Below, one piece after another: positions 1 through 7,440 of a DNA stretch of 64,000 nucleotides; position 1 is the stretch's first letter, and every line of letters starts with the position of its first letter. The notes beneath the pieces were generated by a model. It ran no database searches. It was not told the origin of the DNA and saw nothing but the letters and a program-made list of their open reading frames with translations. The DNA lies in assembly GCA_951812395.1 (NCBI GenBank), contig CATOSD010000002.1, positions 1,044,442 through 1,108,441 on the forward strand. The letters are read 5' to 3'. The position numbers and the translations under genes were made by a program. This DNA is from an uncultured Dehalococcoidia bacterium (GTDB taxonomy: Bacteria; Chloroflexota; Dehalococcoidia; Lucifugimonadales; CATOSD01).

Positions 1-1
1 G

Positions 2-772
2 GCCAAGAGCGTGGGGCTGCCCCTCTACCGGCTTCTGGGGCCGTTTACCGATAATGTACCGATTTACGGCAGCGGCGGTTGGACCAACTTCAGCGAGCAA
101 GAACTGGTGGCCGAAATGGCCGGTTATGTCGAGCATGGCATTCCGCGCGTGAAGATGAAGGTCGGCAAGGATTTCGGCAATGCCGAGCGCGAGGACCTCC
201 AGAGGCTGGCCGCGGTGAGGCACGCGCTTGGGGACGACGTTGCCATATACGTTGACGCCAACAACGGGTACTACGCGAAGCAGGCCATCTACATGGCGCG
301 CGAGTTCGAGCAGTTCCAGGTGGGCTGGTTCGAGGAGCCGGTGCTGGCCGACGACATCCGGGGCCTTGCGCGGGTGCGGGACGCGAGCGCGATTCCGATT
401 GCCACTGGAGAGCACGAGTACACCAAGTACGGCTTCGGTGAGCTGATAGCCGCCGGCGGCGCCGACATCGTGCAGCCGGACGTGGGCCGCGTCGGCGGCG
501 TAACCGAGTGGATGAAGGTCGCTCACCTGGCCCACTCATTCAACCTGCCGGTGGCTCCCCACGCGGTGCAGCTCGTGCACCTTCACCTGGCCTGCGCGAC
601 GCCCAACCTGAAGGTCGTGGAGTACATGAACACCGGGCTCGAGGGCGACCGCGTGTGGTACACCGAGTTTCCGCAACAGCGGGGCGGCATGTGGTCGCCT
701 TTCCCGGACAAGCCAGGGCTTGGGCTGGAGCTGGACCCGTACGCTGTGGAGCGGTGGAGCGTGCCTGGGTAG
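2..772 (+). CDS. Mandelate racemase/muconate lactonizing family protein (5' truncated by window edge)
   Basis: Enolase-superfamily enzyme that would abstract the alpha-proton of a carboxylate substrate; the actual substrate (sugar acid dehydratase, racemase or cycloisomerase) cannot be told. The reading frame is open to the window edge, so the start lies upstream. Counting from the GTG at 11, the KxK catalytic motif VKMK is at residues 47-50. Metal-ligand segments are YVDANNG (D82), FEEP (E108/E109) and GEHE (E134), and the C-terminal barrel holds the HAVQLVHLH segment. What remains is most of the TIM barrel, with the N-terminal capping domain largely missing. The KxK form places it nearer the muconate-lactonizing/mandelate racemase subgroups than enolase proper. 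It is convergent with the GGT gene. Confidence 0.9.
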   Translation, partial: AKSVGLPLYRLLGPFTDNVPIYGSGGWTNFSEQELVAEMAGYVEHGIPRVKMKVGKDFGNAEREDLQRLAAVRHALGDDVAIYVDANNGYYAKQAIYMAREFEQFQVGWFEEPVLADDIRGLARVRDASAIPIATGEHEYTKYGFGELIAAGGADIVQPDVGRVGGVTEWMKVAHLAHSFNLPVAPHAVQLVHLHLACATPNLKVVEYMNTGLEGDRVWYTEFPQQRGGMWSPFPDKPGLGLELDPYAVERWSVPG

Positions 773-786
773 GCTCCGCTGACTCG

Positions 787-833
787 ACACCCCCATCCTA
801 GCCTTCCACCCCGCGAGGGGGAAGGGGTTGTTG
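787..833. repeat. Dispersed palindromic repeat, type A, copy 1
   Basis: Short element of the form CACCCCCATCCTAgCCTTCCaCCCC-loop-GGGGGAAGGGG. The CCTTCC and GGGGGAAGG arms pair into a hairpin. Close copies lie at 876-922, 33768-33807, 42189-42232 and 58786-58832, always between genes or at gene ends. Here it sits between two convergent genes, where a hairpin could also help end transcription. Confidence 0.75.
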
Positions 834-875
834 GGCCGCAGGGCGTCCCTGCAAGGTGGGGTATAAACGCACGCT

Positions 876-922
876 AACACCCCCATCCTAACCTTCCCCC
901 ATCGACGGGGGAAGGGACTGGG
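876..922. repeat. Dispersed palindromic repeat, type A, copy 2
   Basis: Second type A copy in the same intergenic gap, in the same orientation as copy 1. The arms CCTTCCCCC and GGGGGAAGG flank a short ATCGAC-like loop and form a strong hairpin just past the stop codon of the GGT gene. It is the best-preserved copy in the window. Confidence 0.75.
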
Positions 923-927
923 CCTTT

Positions 928-2730
928 CTACCAGCCTATGGCGTAACAGGCCCTGCGGGGGTCGCCGCCGGTGCTGAGGACGCCTGTGGCCGGGTCCCGG
1001 CGTGCGACGGTGGCGCCCATGCCGCAGACCGCGCTGGGGTTGGGCTTGTGACCCATTGCCGCGAGCTCGGCAATCGTCTCCTCCGAAATGCCGGGCTCCA
1101 GCGAAATCTGGCCGGGATAGTGGGTGTGCGGGTAGAAGGAGTTGACGGCGCTGTCGGTCGCGAATCGCGGCGCCTCGATGGCCTGCTGCGGATTCATGCC
1201 GAACACCAGCGTGTTCAGGATAAGTTGAGCGTTGGCCTGGGCCTGGTGGTCTCCGCCCGGGCATCCGACCGTCATCAAGGGCTGCCCGTCCTTCGCCACG
1301 ATGTAGTTGACCAGCGTAGTGCGCGGCCGCTTGTTGGGCTGAAGCTCGTTGGGGTGGCCTCGCCGGAAGTTCAGCATCTCCATCCTGGTACTGAGGGCGC
1401 AGCCGATTTCTGGGAAGTACACAGACTTGGCGAAGCCTCCGCCGCTCGGCGTTGCGCAGACCATGTTGCCGTCGCGGTCCAGCGCGGCGACGTGGGTGGT
1501 ACCGCTGTCGTCGCCCGCCCCGTCTCCCGGCACGCCGGCCGGAGCGGGTGCTTGTGCCTGGGGCCTCGACGCTGTGGAAAAGCGCCACGGGTCGCCCGCG
1601 GGCGGCAGGTCCGGCGTCGCCCTCGACGCGTCGATGAGCGCCGCGCGCTCGGCGGCATACTGCTTGGACAGCAGACCGTCCACCGGGATGGTGGAGTAGT
1701 TGGGATCGCCGTAGTGGGCCTCCCTGTCCGCGAGAGCGAGTTTGAGCGCCTCGGTGACGGTGTGGACGTAGGCCGCGGAGTTGTGGCCCATGGATCGGAG
1801 GTCGAAACGCTCGAGAATGTTGAGGGTCTGGTGGAGCACGGCGCCTTGGGTCCAGGTCGACTGGCCGTAGACTTCGTAGCCGTGGAAACTGGTGGAAACG
1901 GGCTTCTCATACTCGGCCTCGAATCCGGCGAGGTCTTCCAGGCTGAGGATGCCGCCCGCGCCCCGGGCACAGTCGACGATGGTGCGGGCAATGTCGCCGC
2001 GGTAGAAGGCGTCCCGGGCGGCGCGAATGCCATCCCGCCTGAGGCCAGGCGCGGCGCTCTCGGCAGCGACCATGCGCTTGAACACGTCGACCAGCCCCGG
2101 CTGCACCAGCAACGAGCCGGGCGCGGGCAACTCGCCATCGTCGTAGAACACCGACGTGCCGCCGGGCGGGTACAGCTCGAACTGCCGCCGCGTGGCGGCG
2201 TTCTTCATGCGTTCCAGCATGTATTCGTAGTTGGGGATGCCGCGCTCGGCGTAGTGGATCGAGGGCGCGAGCACCTCGCCGAGCGTGCGTGTGCCGTAAC
2301 GGTCGACGAGCGACAGCAGCGCGTCGACGATGCCGGGCACCGTGAAAGAGAGGTGCGCCTGGTCACCGGGGCCGGTAGGAATCTCGTCGAGGCCGAGCGA
2401 CTCGTAGAACTCGATGGTCGCTTTGCCGGGGGCGGTCCCCTGCCCGCTCAGCGAGAGCAGGTCGCCGCTTTCGGCGTGGTAGAGCATGAAGACGCCCTCC
2501 GCCGCGAGCGAGTACGACGCGATCGGCTCCACCACGGCGGCGGCGAACGCGGCGGCGGCGACGGCGTCGAACGCGTTGCCGCCATCAAGGAGCATCCTCA
2601 TTCCGGCCATCGAGGTGAGATAGTGGCCGCTGGAGATGACACCCTGCGTGGCGTAGACGACCGGCCTGCCGGTGGGCGGGCGCTCCGGGTCTCCCTGTTC
2701 GAGCGTGTATATCTGCTGAGAGTTGGTCAT
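928..2730 (-). CDS. Gamma-glutamyltransferase family protein
   Basis: N-terminal-nucleophile hydrolase of about 600 aa, the normal family length. Members cut the gamma-glutamyl bond of glutathione and related amides, or act as glutaryl/cephalosporin-type acylases. The proenzyme self-cleaves before a Thr: GTTHVAALD carries the predicted nucleophile T411. The C-terminal half has the family's PRTTLVNYI and CPGGDHQAQAN segments. No clear signal peptide is seen at MTNSQQIYTLEQG, so it may be cytoplasmic, unlike enterobacterial Ggt. A good promoter lies at 2777-2805 on the same strand. Role in scavenging glutathione-like amides is inferred from the family. Confidence 0.93.
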   Translation of the reverse strand: MTNSQQIYTLEQGDPERPPTGRPVVYATQGVISSGHYLTSMAGMRMLLDGGNAFDAVAAAAFAAAVVEPIASYSLAAEGVFMLYHAESGDLLSLSGQGTAPGKATIEFYESLGLDEIPTGPGDQAHLSFTVPGIVDALLSLVDRYGTRTLGEVLAPSIHYAERGIPNYEYMLERMKNAATRRQFELYPPGGTSVFYDDGELPAPGSLLVQPGLVDVFKRMVAAESAAPGLRRDGIRAARDAFYRGDIARTIVDCARGAGGILSLEDLAGFEAEYEKPVSTSFHGYEVYGQSTWTQGAVLHQTLNILERFDLRSMGHNSAAYVHTVTEALKLALADREAHYGDPNYSTIPVDGLLSKQYAAERAALIDASRATPDLPPAGDPWRFSTASRPQAQAPAPAGVPGDGAGDDSGTTHVAALDRDGNMVCATPSGGGFAKSVYFPEIGCALSTRMEMLNFRRGHPNELQPNKRPRTTLVNYIVAKDGQPLMTVGCPGGDHQAQANAQLILNTLVFGMNPQQAIEAPRFATDSAVNSFYPHTHYPGQISLEPGISEETIAELAAMGHKPNPSAVCGMGATVARRDPATGVLSTGGDPRRACYAIGW

Positions 2731-2776
2731 TAGCCGCCCTCCTCTGGCCGCTTACGGCGCATTTGCTGGTGGCACT

Positions 2777-2805
2777 ACTATAATCCCTTGGGCTAGGTTT
2801 GTCAG
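2777..2805 (-). promoter_or_regulatory. Promoter for the gamma-glutamyltransferase gene
   Basis: Read on the minus strand, -35 CTGACA (2800-2805) and -10 TATAGT (2777-2782) are separated by 17 bp. The -10 lies about 46 bp upstream of the GGT start codon. Confidence 0.55.
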
Positions 2806-3006
2806 CCGTGCCGGCTGTACGGCAGGTTCCCCAAGCCCGCATGGCCGGCAGGACTCACGGCGGCGTGGGTAGTCCGTGCTCGCGAGGCCGTTCTCTCGCG
2901 TGTGACAGGGCGGGCATGGTGTGAGAAGATTGGGCGCAATTCTGAGCGTATCAAATGAATCGGAGCGCCATCCCACAGGCGTGCTCTGACTGGAAGGGGG
3001 TTGACC

Positions 3007-3813
3007 ATGAGCGGTATCTGGCCGGGGAACACGCGGTGCGTCGTTATGTTGGGGTTCGACGTGGACGGGGTGTCGGGGGCGTTGTACCAGAACCCGGACA
3101 CCGGACGTCTGCCCAGCTTCATGTCGATGCGCGAGTATGGACCGAGCGTCGGGACTCCCCGCATCCTGGGGATGCTGGGGCGACATGGTATCGAGGCTAG
3201 CTTCTACGTGCCGGGTTACGTGGCGGAGACGCACGAGCAACTGCTGTTGGACATCAGGGAGGCGGGGCACGAGGTGGCGCATCACGGCTACATGCACGAG
3301 CCGCCAGCGACGATGACGCCCGAGAAAGAGGAAGAGGTGCTGGTGAGGGGCATTGAGATCATCGAGCGCATCACGGGTGAACGGCCCATTGGCTACCGCT
3401 CGCCTAGCTGGGAGCTGAGCGAGTATTCGCTGCCGTTTCTGCTCAAACACGGGTTCGAGTACGACTCCAGCATGATGGGGAACGACATCCCCTACATCGT
3501 GGATGCGGACGGCGGCGATATCGTGGAGATTCCGGTGCACTGGGAGTGGGACGACGCGCCGTACTTCAGCTACGCGCCGGCGCTGGGGGCCCGCAGTCCG
3601 ATGGCGAGCCCGGAGCACGTGTACCAGGTCTGGTCCAGCGGCTTCGAGGGAGCGTACGAGTACGGGCGGGCGTTCGTGCTTACGATGCACCCGTGGATCA
3701 TCGGGAGGCCGGGGCGGATCCGGATGCTGGACCGGCTGATCCGTCACATGCGAAGCTTCCCCGGCGTGGAGTTCAGGCGGCTCGACCGGGTGGCGTCGAT
3801 GTTCCGGGAGTAG
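3007..3813 (+). CDS. Polysaccharide deacetylase family protein (PuuE/allantoinase-like)
   Basis: NodB-fold metal-dependent hydrolase of 268 aa. Zinc-site elements are visible: Asp in GFDVDGVS, the two histidines of AHHGYMHE, then GYRSPSWELS and the late MHPWIIGRPGR segment. The HPWI-GRPGR ending and lack of a signal peptide resemble cytoplasmic PuuE allantoinase and peptidoglycan deacetylase HP0310-like proteins more than secreted chitin deacetylases. The ATG at 3007 is chosen over the in-frame TTG at 3001 because GGAAGGGGG ends just upstream. Substrate unknown; hydrolysis of an amide or ureide is likely. Confidence 0.88.
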   Translation: MSGIWPGNTRCVVMLGFDVDGVSGALYQNPDTGRLPSFMSMREYGPSVGTPRILGMLGRHGIEASFYVPGYVAETHEQLLLDIREAGHEVAHHGYMHEPPATMTPEKEEEVLVRGIEIIERITGERPIGYRSPSWELSEYSLPFLLKHGFEYDSSMMGNDIPYIVDADGGDIVEIPVHWEWDDAPYFSYAPALGARSPMASPEHVYQVWSSGFEGAYEYGRAFVLTMHPWIIGRPGRIRMLDRLIRHMRSFPGVEFRRLDRVASMFRE

Positions 3814-3820
3814 GCCGTGA

Positions 3821-3850
3821 TTGTCCGGCGCGCGGGCGCTGTGGTAGTGT
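3821..3850 (+). promoter_or_regulatory. Candidate promoter for the tautomerase gene pair
   Basis: -35 TTGTCC (3821-3826), 18 bp spacer and -10 TAGTGT (3845-3850), about 35 bp before the ATG at 3886. The -10 fits the TAGNNT form seen before other genes in this window. Confidence 0.4.
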
Positions 3851-3885
3851 AGGCGAAACTTCGACGAGGAGTGTCGCTCCGCACC

Positions 3886-4212
3886 ATGATTGAGTTCAAC
3901 TGTATCGTTCAGCAGGGCTGCGTCCCCGAGGAACTCCGGCCGAGGTTGGCGTCGGAGCTGGCACGGGTGAGCGCGGACGCACTGGGTGGCGGGCCGGAAG
4001 ATGTGACGGTGGATTTTGTGGAGATCCCGCACGGCTACGGCTTCCGGGCCGGCGAGCTCTCAAGGCTGTCGTCCGTCAGAGGCACAATCCCGCCGGGACT
4101 GGACCAGGACGCCCGCATCGCGTTCATGCGGCAGATACACAATGCGTGGGTGGCGGTCACCGGATGCCCGGACGAAGAGGTGAATGTATCGGCAAGAGAT
4201 AGGGGAGCCTAG
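3886..4212 (+). CDS. Tautomerase-superfamily-like small protein lacking Pro1
   Basis: A 108 aa protein whose beta-alpha-beta pattern (PEELRPRLASELARVSADALG, later DARIAFMRQIHNAWVAVTG) resembles the tautomerase/MIF superfamily. These enzymes use the N-terminal proline as catalytic base, but here the residue after Met is Ile (MIEFNCIV), so normal proline catalysis is not expected. The ATG at 3886 is preferred to the GTG at 3871, which overlaps the GAGGAG ribosome site. The next gene, 54 bp on, is a second superfamily member that keeps Pro1. This protein may therefore be a non-catalytic partner or a diverged relative; that is inference. Confidence 0.6.
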   Translation: MIEFNCIVQQGCVPEELRPRLASELARVSADALGGGPEDVTVDFVEIPHGYGFRAGELSRLSSVRGTIPPGLDQDARIAFMRQIHNAWVAVTGCPDEEVNVSARDRGA

Positions 4213-4266
4213 CGGCGGCTTCTCCGGAGTCAGTAACTGGCATCAGCCAGGTGGAGGATTCACACT

Positions 4267-4653
4267 ATGCCTTTGTACAGGTGCAGCGTTCCAGAGGGTT
4301 CGGTGTCGCTGGAAAAGCGGCATGAGGTAGCGCGCGCGTTCACGGACGTCCACAGCGGTGCCACCGGCGCGCCGAGGTCTTTCGTGCAGGTTGTCTTCTC
4401 GGAGGACGAGGCGGAATTCGCCGATGAGTATTACATCGACGGAGGCAACCGCGCCGGAAGGCCCGAGTCGCTCAAGCGCCGCTTGCTGAGCGACATGAAG
4501 GCCACGTTCAGCGAGATAACCGGCGTGCCCGTCGAGAATATAGGCGGCAGGATCACGGAAGGCCGCGCGGCATGGTCGCTCCACGGCGGCGTGCCGACGC
4601 CCGAACCGGGCCAGGAAGGCCCGGAGTGGTACGCGGAGGCCGCCGCGGACTAA
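4267..4653 (+). CDS. cis-3-chloroacrylic acid dehalogenase-like tautomerase family protein
   Basis: Tautomerase-superfamily protein of 128 aa matching the cis-CaaD pattern. Numbering from the processed proline, Pro1 (MPLYRC), His28 (TDVHSG) and the paired arginines of NRAGR (R61, R64) line up with the cis-CaaD catalytic Pro1, His28 and Arg70/Arg73. The PEPGQEGPEW tail matches the segment holding its catalytic Glu. The tyrosine equivalent of Tyr103 is not evident. It could hydrate an unsaturated acid, possibly halogenated, or be a promiscuous tautomerase. RBS GGTGGAGG precedes the ATG. Its TAA stop is the insertion site of the IS5-family element. Confidence 0.8.
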   Translation: MPLYRCSVPEGSVSLEKRHEVARAFTDVHSGATGAPRSFVQVVFSEDEAEFADEYYIDGGNRAGRPESLKRRLLSDMKATFSEITGVPVENIGGRITEGRAAWSLHGGVPTPEPGQEGPEWYAEAAAD

Positions 4654-4743
4654 GAAACTATCTCAAAATCCTGACCCACAAATACATTGGCTGGTTTCTG
4701 GTCTGATTCATATGGTTTCTCCAAAAGCGTCGGGAGGAATCGT

Positions 4744-5106
4744 ATGGGGAATCAGGAGACGTTAGGAACCATCTGGGAAGTACCGGACGAGCTTTGGGAA
4801 CGCATCGAGCCTATCATTCTGGAGCGAGACCCACCCAAGGCAAGGGGCCGCAAGCGCGCCAATCCTCGACAGATGCTCAACGGCATCATCTTCCGGATGC
4901 GCAGCGGGTGTCAATGGAACCGATTGCCGAGAGAGCTTGGGGACGACAGCACGATCCATCGCACCTTTCAGAGGTGGGTGGAACGGGGAGTCTTGCGCCG
5001 AATGTGGGGAGCGTTGGTGGAGGGGTGCGAAGAGTTGGGCGGCGTGGACTGGGAATGGCAGGCTGCGGACGGCGCCATGGGCAAGGCACGTTTTGGGGGG
5101 ACCTGA
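4744..5106 (+). CDS. IS5-family transposase, N-terminal part (orfA)
   Basis: The ATG at 4744 has a good RBS (GGGAGGA). This 120 aa frame carries the helix-turn-helix region and the insertion-element DUF4096-like segment (RSGCQWNRLPRELG), then the first catalytic Asp in ADGAMGKARFGG. It ends at TGA 5104-5106 right after the run TTTTGGGGGG. The rest of the protein is in the -1 frame. Slippage on the G6 run, during translation or transcription, would give the full DDE enzyme; the short product alone could act as a regulator. Confidence 0.9.
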   Translation: MGNQETLGTIWEVPDELWERIEPIILERDPPKARGRKRANPRQMLNGIIFRMRSGCQWNRLPRELGDDSTIHRTFQRWVERGVLRRMWGALVEGCEELGGVDWEWQAADGAMGKARFGGT

Positions 5107-5579
5107 TTGGGCCCAACCCGACGGACCGTGGCAAGGCTGGTAGCAAGCGGAGTCTCCTTGTGGATGGAGAGGGCGGCCCTTTGAGCATTGCGGTTGCGGG
5201 AGCAAACGTCCATGACGCCAAGTTGTTGGAGGCGACCCTTTCCGCCATTGTGGTCAAGCGGCCGCAGCCCAGCGAGGAGGAACCCCAACACCTGTGTCTG
5301 GACAAAGGGTATGACAATCCTTCGGGGCGTCGGGCTGCCGCCGGACACGGCTATCGGGAGCACATCCGACGCATCGGAGAGGAGAAGCTGGACGGCTCTG
5401 GACAGAAGCGGTATCCGGCGCGTCGGTGGGTTGTGGAACGGACGCTGGCATGGCTCTCAAAGTGTCGTGCGGTTCTGGTTCGCTACGATAAGAAGGCGTC
5501 GAACTACCTCGGAGTACTGCAACTCGCTTGCACGCTTCTGTGGTTCCGTCGTCAGTGGCGTCTGACTGTTTTGAGATAG
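5097..5579 (+). CDS. IS5-family transposase, C-terminal part (orfB, -1 frame)
   Basis: Continuation of orfA in the -1 frame from the G6 run. It reads GDLIGPNPTDRGKAGSKR, then GANVHDAK (second catalytic Asp), CLDKGYD and RRWVVERTLAW (catalytic Glu), ending in LLWFRRQWRL. It has no RBS-supported start of its own at this point, so it is expected to be made only as a frameshift fusion. Its TAG stop (5577-5579) lies inside the right inverted repeat. Confidence 0.88.
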   Translation, partial: GDLIGPNPTDRGKAGSKRSLLVDGEGGPLSIAVAGANVHDAKLLEATLSAIVVKRPQPSEEEPQHLCLDKGYDNPSGRRAAAGHGYREHIRRIGEEKLDGSGQKRYPARRWVVERTLAWLSKCRAVLVRYDKKASNYLGVLQLACTLLWFRRQWRLTVLR

Positions 5580-5599
5580 TTTCTAAGTCCCGTGGCCTG

Positions 5600-6628
5600 T
5601 TAATCTAGGTTTACCCTGTAAATTCGCGCCGCGGTGTCGTGGAACATGGCGGCGCGTTCGCTCGGGGAGTAGCCGCTGGACAGCCTCTTGAAGGCGTTGT
5701 ACAGGACGTTGTACGAGTACGATACCTTGTCCACGGGGAAGTTGCTCTCGAACATGCTGCGTTCCGGCCCGAACTGCTCGATGCAGTAGTTCATGAACGG
5801 CGCCATGGACTCGGCCAGCTCCTCGGATCCGGCGGGCATGTCGCGGTCGTGCCAGTCGAATCCGGTGCGGGGCATTCCGATGCCGCCAAGCTTGACGACG
5901 ACGTTGGGGCACTCGGCCACCGCGGCGATGCCGCTGCGCCAGGTGGCGAGAACCTCGTCGTCGTTGTTGCCGTAAGGTCCCACCCTGAGCAGTCCGCCGA
6001 TGTGGTTGAGTATGATCGTAAGGTCGGGGACGGCCTTGGCGAAGTCGGCGAGTTCTGGTAGCTGAGGGAAGTACAGCCATCCCTCCAGCGATAGCCCCAT
6101 CCTGGACAGGACGCGCGCTCCCTCGCGGAAATCGTCGCTCAGAAGCTGGCCCTGCTGTCGGTGGGCGGCGGTGACCTCTACCTCGGGATGGGGGTCCCAG
6201 GTGACGGAGTGGCGTATGCCGCGGAACCGGTTGGGGCTTGCGGCCTGCAGGGCCTCGAGCACGGGCTCTACGCGGTCGCCCAGGTTGAGGTTGGCGTGGC
6301 CCACGATGGATGCGGCCGCGCGGGTTGGGCCGTACAAGCCGCTTGCGCTCGCGGCCGCGAGTCCCTGCACGAACTCCACCTCGCCCACGGTGCGCATCTC
6401 CTCGGGACCCGTCGACCTGTACATCGCGCGCGCCTCGACGAACACCGTCGAACGCACGTTGTGACCGCTGTTCACGTCATCGGCCAGTTCGTCCAGCAGA
6501 TAGCGCTGATACGGAATCCGTCCCGTGCGAAAGTCCCAGAAGTGGTGGTGGGGATCGCAAATTGGGAGGTCGGGCTCCAGCGTCTCCTCTTGCCTCAGGG
6601 CAAGCCAGTCATTTCCTCCGAACGGCAT
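5600..6628 (-). CDS. Amidohydrolase 2 family protein
   Basis: TIM-barrel metal-dependent hydrolase (PF04909-type), 342 aa from the ATG at 6628. That start has ACGGAGG seven bases upstream, so it is preferred over the longer frame from 6691. Metal-binding CDPHHHFWD lies near the N terminus, FRGIRHSV and LTIILNHIGG in the middle, and FESNFPVDK near the end. This arrangement resembles lactonases and 2-pyrone-4,6-dicarboxylate hydrolase (LigI)-like enzymes, so hydrolysis of a lactone or decarboxylation in an aromatic or sugar-acid pathway is possible. It is convergent with the IS element, which stopped 16 bp short of its 3' end. Confidence 0.88.
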   Translation of the reverse strand: MPFGGNDWLALRQEETLEPDLPICDPHHHFWDFRTGRIPYQRYLLDELADDVNSGHNVRSTVFVEARAMYRSTGPEEMRTVGEVEFVQGLAAASASGLYGPTRAAASIVGHANLNLGDRVEPVLEALQAASPNRFRGIRHSVTWDPHPEVEVTAAHRQQGQLLSDDFREGARVLSRMGLSLEGWLYFPQLPELADFAKAVPDLTIILNHIGGLLRVGPYGNNDDEVLATWRSGIAAVAECPNVVVKLGGIGMPRTGFDWHDRDMPAGSEELAESMAPFMNYCIEQFGPERSMFESNFPVDKVSYSYNVLYNAFKRLSSGYSPSERAAMFHDTAARIYRVNLD

Positions 6629-6662
6629 GGTTGGGCCTCCGTAGCTCAGCGTGTTGCGGGCA

Positions 6663-6691
6663 AGAGTACGATTGATGGGGGTGAAGGTCAA
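6663..6691 (-). promoter_or_regulatory. Candidate promoter for the amidohydrolase gene
   Basis: On the minus strand, -35 TTGACC (6686-6691), 17 bp spacer and -10 TACTCT (6663-6668), 35 bp before the start codon. The -10 is weak. The inverted-repeat element begins only 17 bp upstream of this -35. Confidence 0.4.
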
Positions 6692-6707
6692 GCGTGGGAG
6701 GTGGGCG

Positions 6708-7350
6708 GAGCCTGTTTCAGATTACTAGGCGCCTCCAAAACAGTCGCTCGCGCTAACAGCCTGCACACTTGGCCATCTCTGAACCTGGGGCCATCGTCTT
6801 GCGTTCGCCGTATTGGTGAGCCAATGTCATCCGCACTCCCCAACGCACATCCCGGCCGCACCCCCTTGCCCACACCCGACCCCGTTCGCTCCCAAAGCCC
6901 GAAATAAGCGTCACTCTCCCGTGCCACCCGCTCCCGGCCCCACCCCATCCATACCCACGCACGTCCTACCCATCTCCACGTCTGCGTCATTCCATCCCAC
7001 CAGTCCGCCCCAATCCCGCAATTTCGCCACCGCCCTTGAAACACACGTACATCTGTGCTATCCTCGCCAGAGCGAGGGACCGACCCCGCGGCCCGGCAAC
7101 CCTACCCCCAGGCATCCGCAGAGGCGTCGAAAACTGGGCACAGGCCACTAAACCACCTACCCGCCCCCTGTCCTACCCTGTCACGCGGCGCCACGTATTT
7201 GTCCCAAATTACCCGCGCCAGCATTACAGAATGGCGCAGCACCGGCGACACCTTTAGCTAGGAGTCGCACAGAATGTCGCAGAATCGAACAGATTATCCG
7301 CTGTCGTGAGAATAACGGTGTTGGGGCACAGAGTAATCTGAAGCAGGTTC
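6708..7350. mobile_element. MITE-like non-coding element with terminal inverted repeats, copy 1
   Basis: Stretch of 643 bp with no credible gene. The left end GAGCCTGTTTCAGATTACTA and the right end (inverted) GAACCTGCTTCAGATTACTC match over about 20 bases. The flanks carry AGGTGGGCG (6699-6707) and AGGTGGCCG (7351-7359), an 8/9 match that looks like a 9 bp target duplication. A second copy with the same ends and orientation is at 44637-45208. The copies share internal blocks such as cgcacagaatgtcgcagaa (7266-7284 and 45118-45136). Short size, no transposase and inverted ends fit a miniature element moved in trans by an unseen transposase. Confidence 0.75.
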
Positions 7351-7368
7351 AGGTGGCCGCCGTGAAAG

Positions 7369-7397
7369 TTGCCCGCCCAACACCGGCGTGCTAGAAT
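7369..7397 (+). promoter_or_regulatory. Promoter for the luciferase-like monooxygenase gene
   Basis: -35 TTGCCC (7369-7374), 17 bp spacer and -10 TAGAAT (7392-7397), 44 bp upstream of the ATG. It lies just outside the right end of the inverted-repeat element, so that insertion left the promoter intact. Confidence 0.5.
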
Positions 7398-7440
7398 CTG
7401 GCCGCAACCAGAACGCTGTCAAACCGCAAAGGACTGAGCC

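Larger units (their letters stand above)
4654..5583 (+). mobile_element. IS5-family insertion sequence, 930 bp
   Basis: Bounded by perfect 15 bp terminal inverted repeats GAAACTATCTCAAAA (4654-4668 and, inverted, 5569-5583). The flanks read CTAA on the left and (C)TAAG on the right, consistent with a 3-4 bp YTAR-type target duplication typical of IS5-family elements. It encodes one transposase split over two frames with a -1 shift at T4G6 (5091-5100). The element sits exactly at the stop codon of the cis-CaaD-like gene, whose TAA is part of the target duplication. Intact ends and DDE residues suggest recent insertion. Confidence 0.93.

Noticed and set aside
1048..2733. Long plus-strand frame opposite the GGT gene
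   Set aside because: High-GC shadow of a conserved minus-strand gene; the translation is low-complexity and lacks known motifs. The same applies to long antisense frames at 9140-10711, 29031-30518 and 40705-42069.
2779..2784. Perfect TATAAT on the plus strand before the deacetylase gene
   Set aside because: No suitable -35 at 16-19 bp and over 200 bp from the gene; the overlapping minus-strand TATAGT with CTGACA at 17 bp is the better promoter.
2820..2900. Possible degenerate type C repeat (CHTRENG-like reading)
   Set aside because: The palindromic arms do not pair well, so it was not listed as a copy.
7059..7110. Resemblance of gagcgagggaccgacccc...cccggcaaccc to the 5' half of a SAM-I riboswitch
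   Set aside because: The downstream half (GGTGCTAAATCC-like) is absent, the element copy at 44.9 kb lacks the GGCAACC core, and no methionine-pathway gene follows. The match lies inside the inverted-repeat element.
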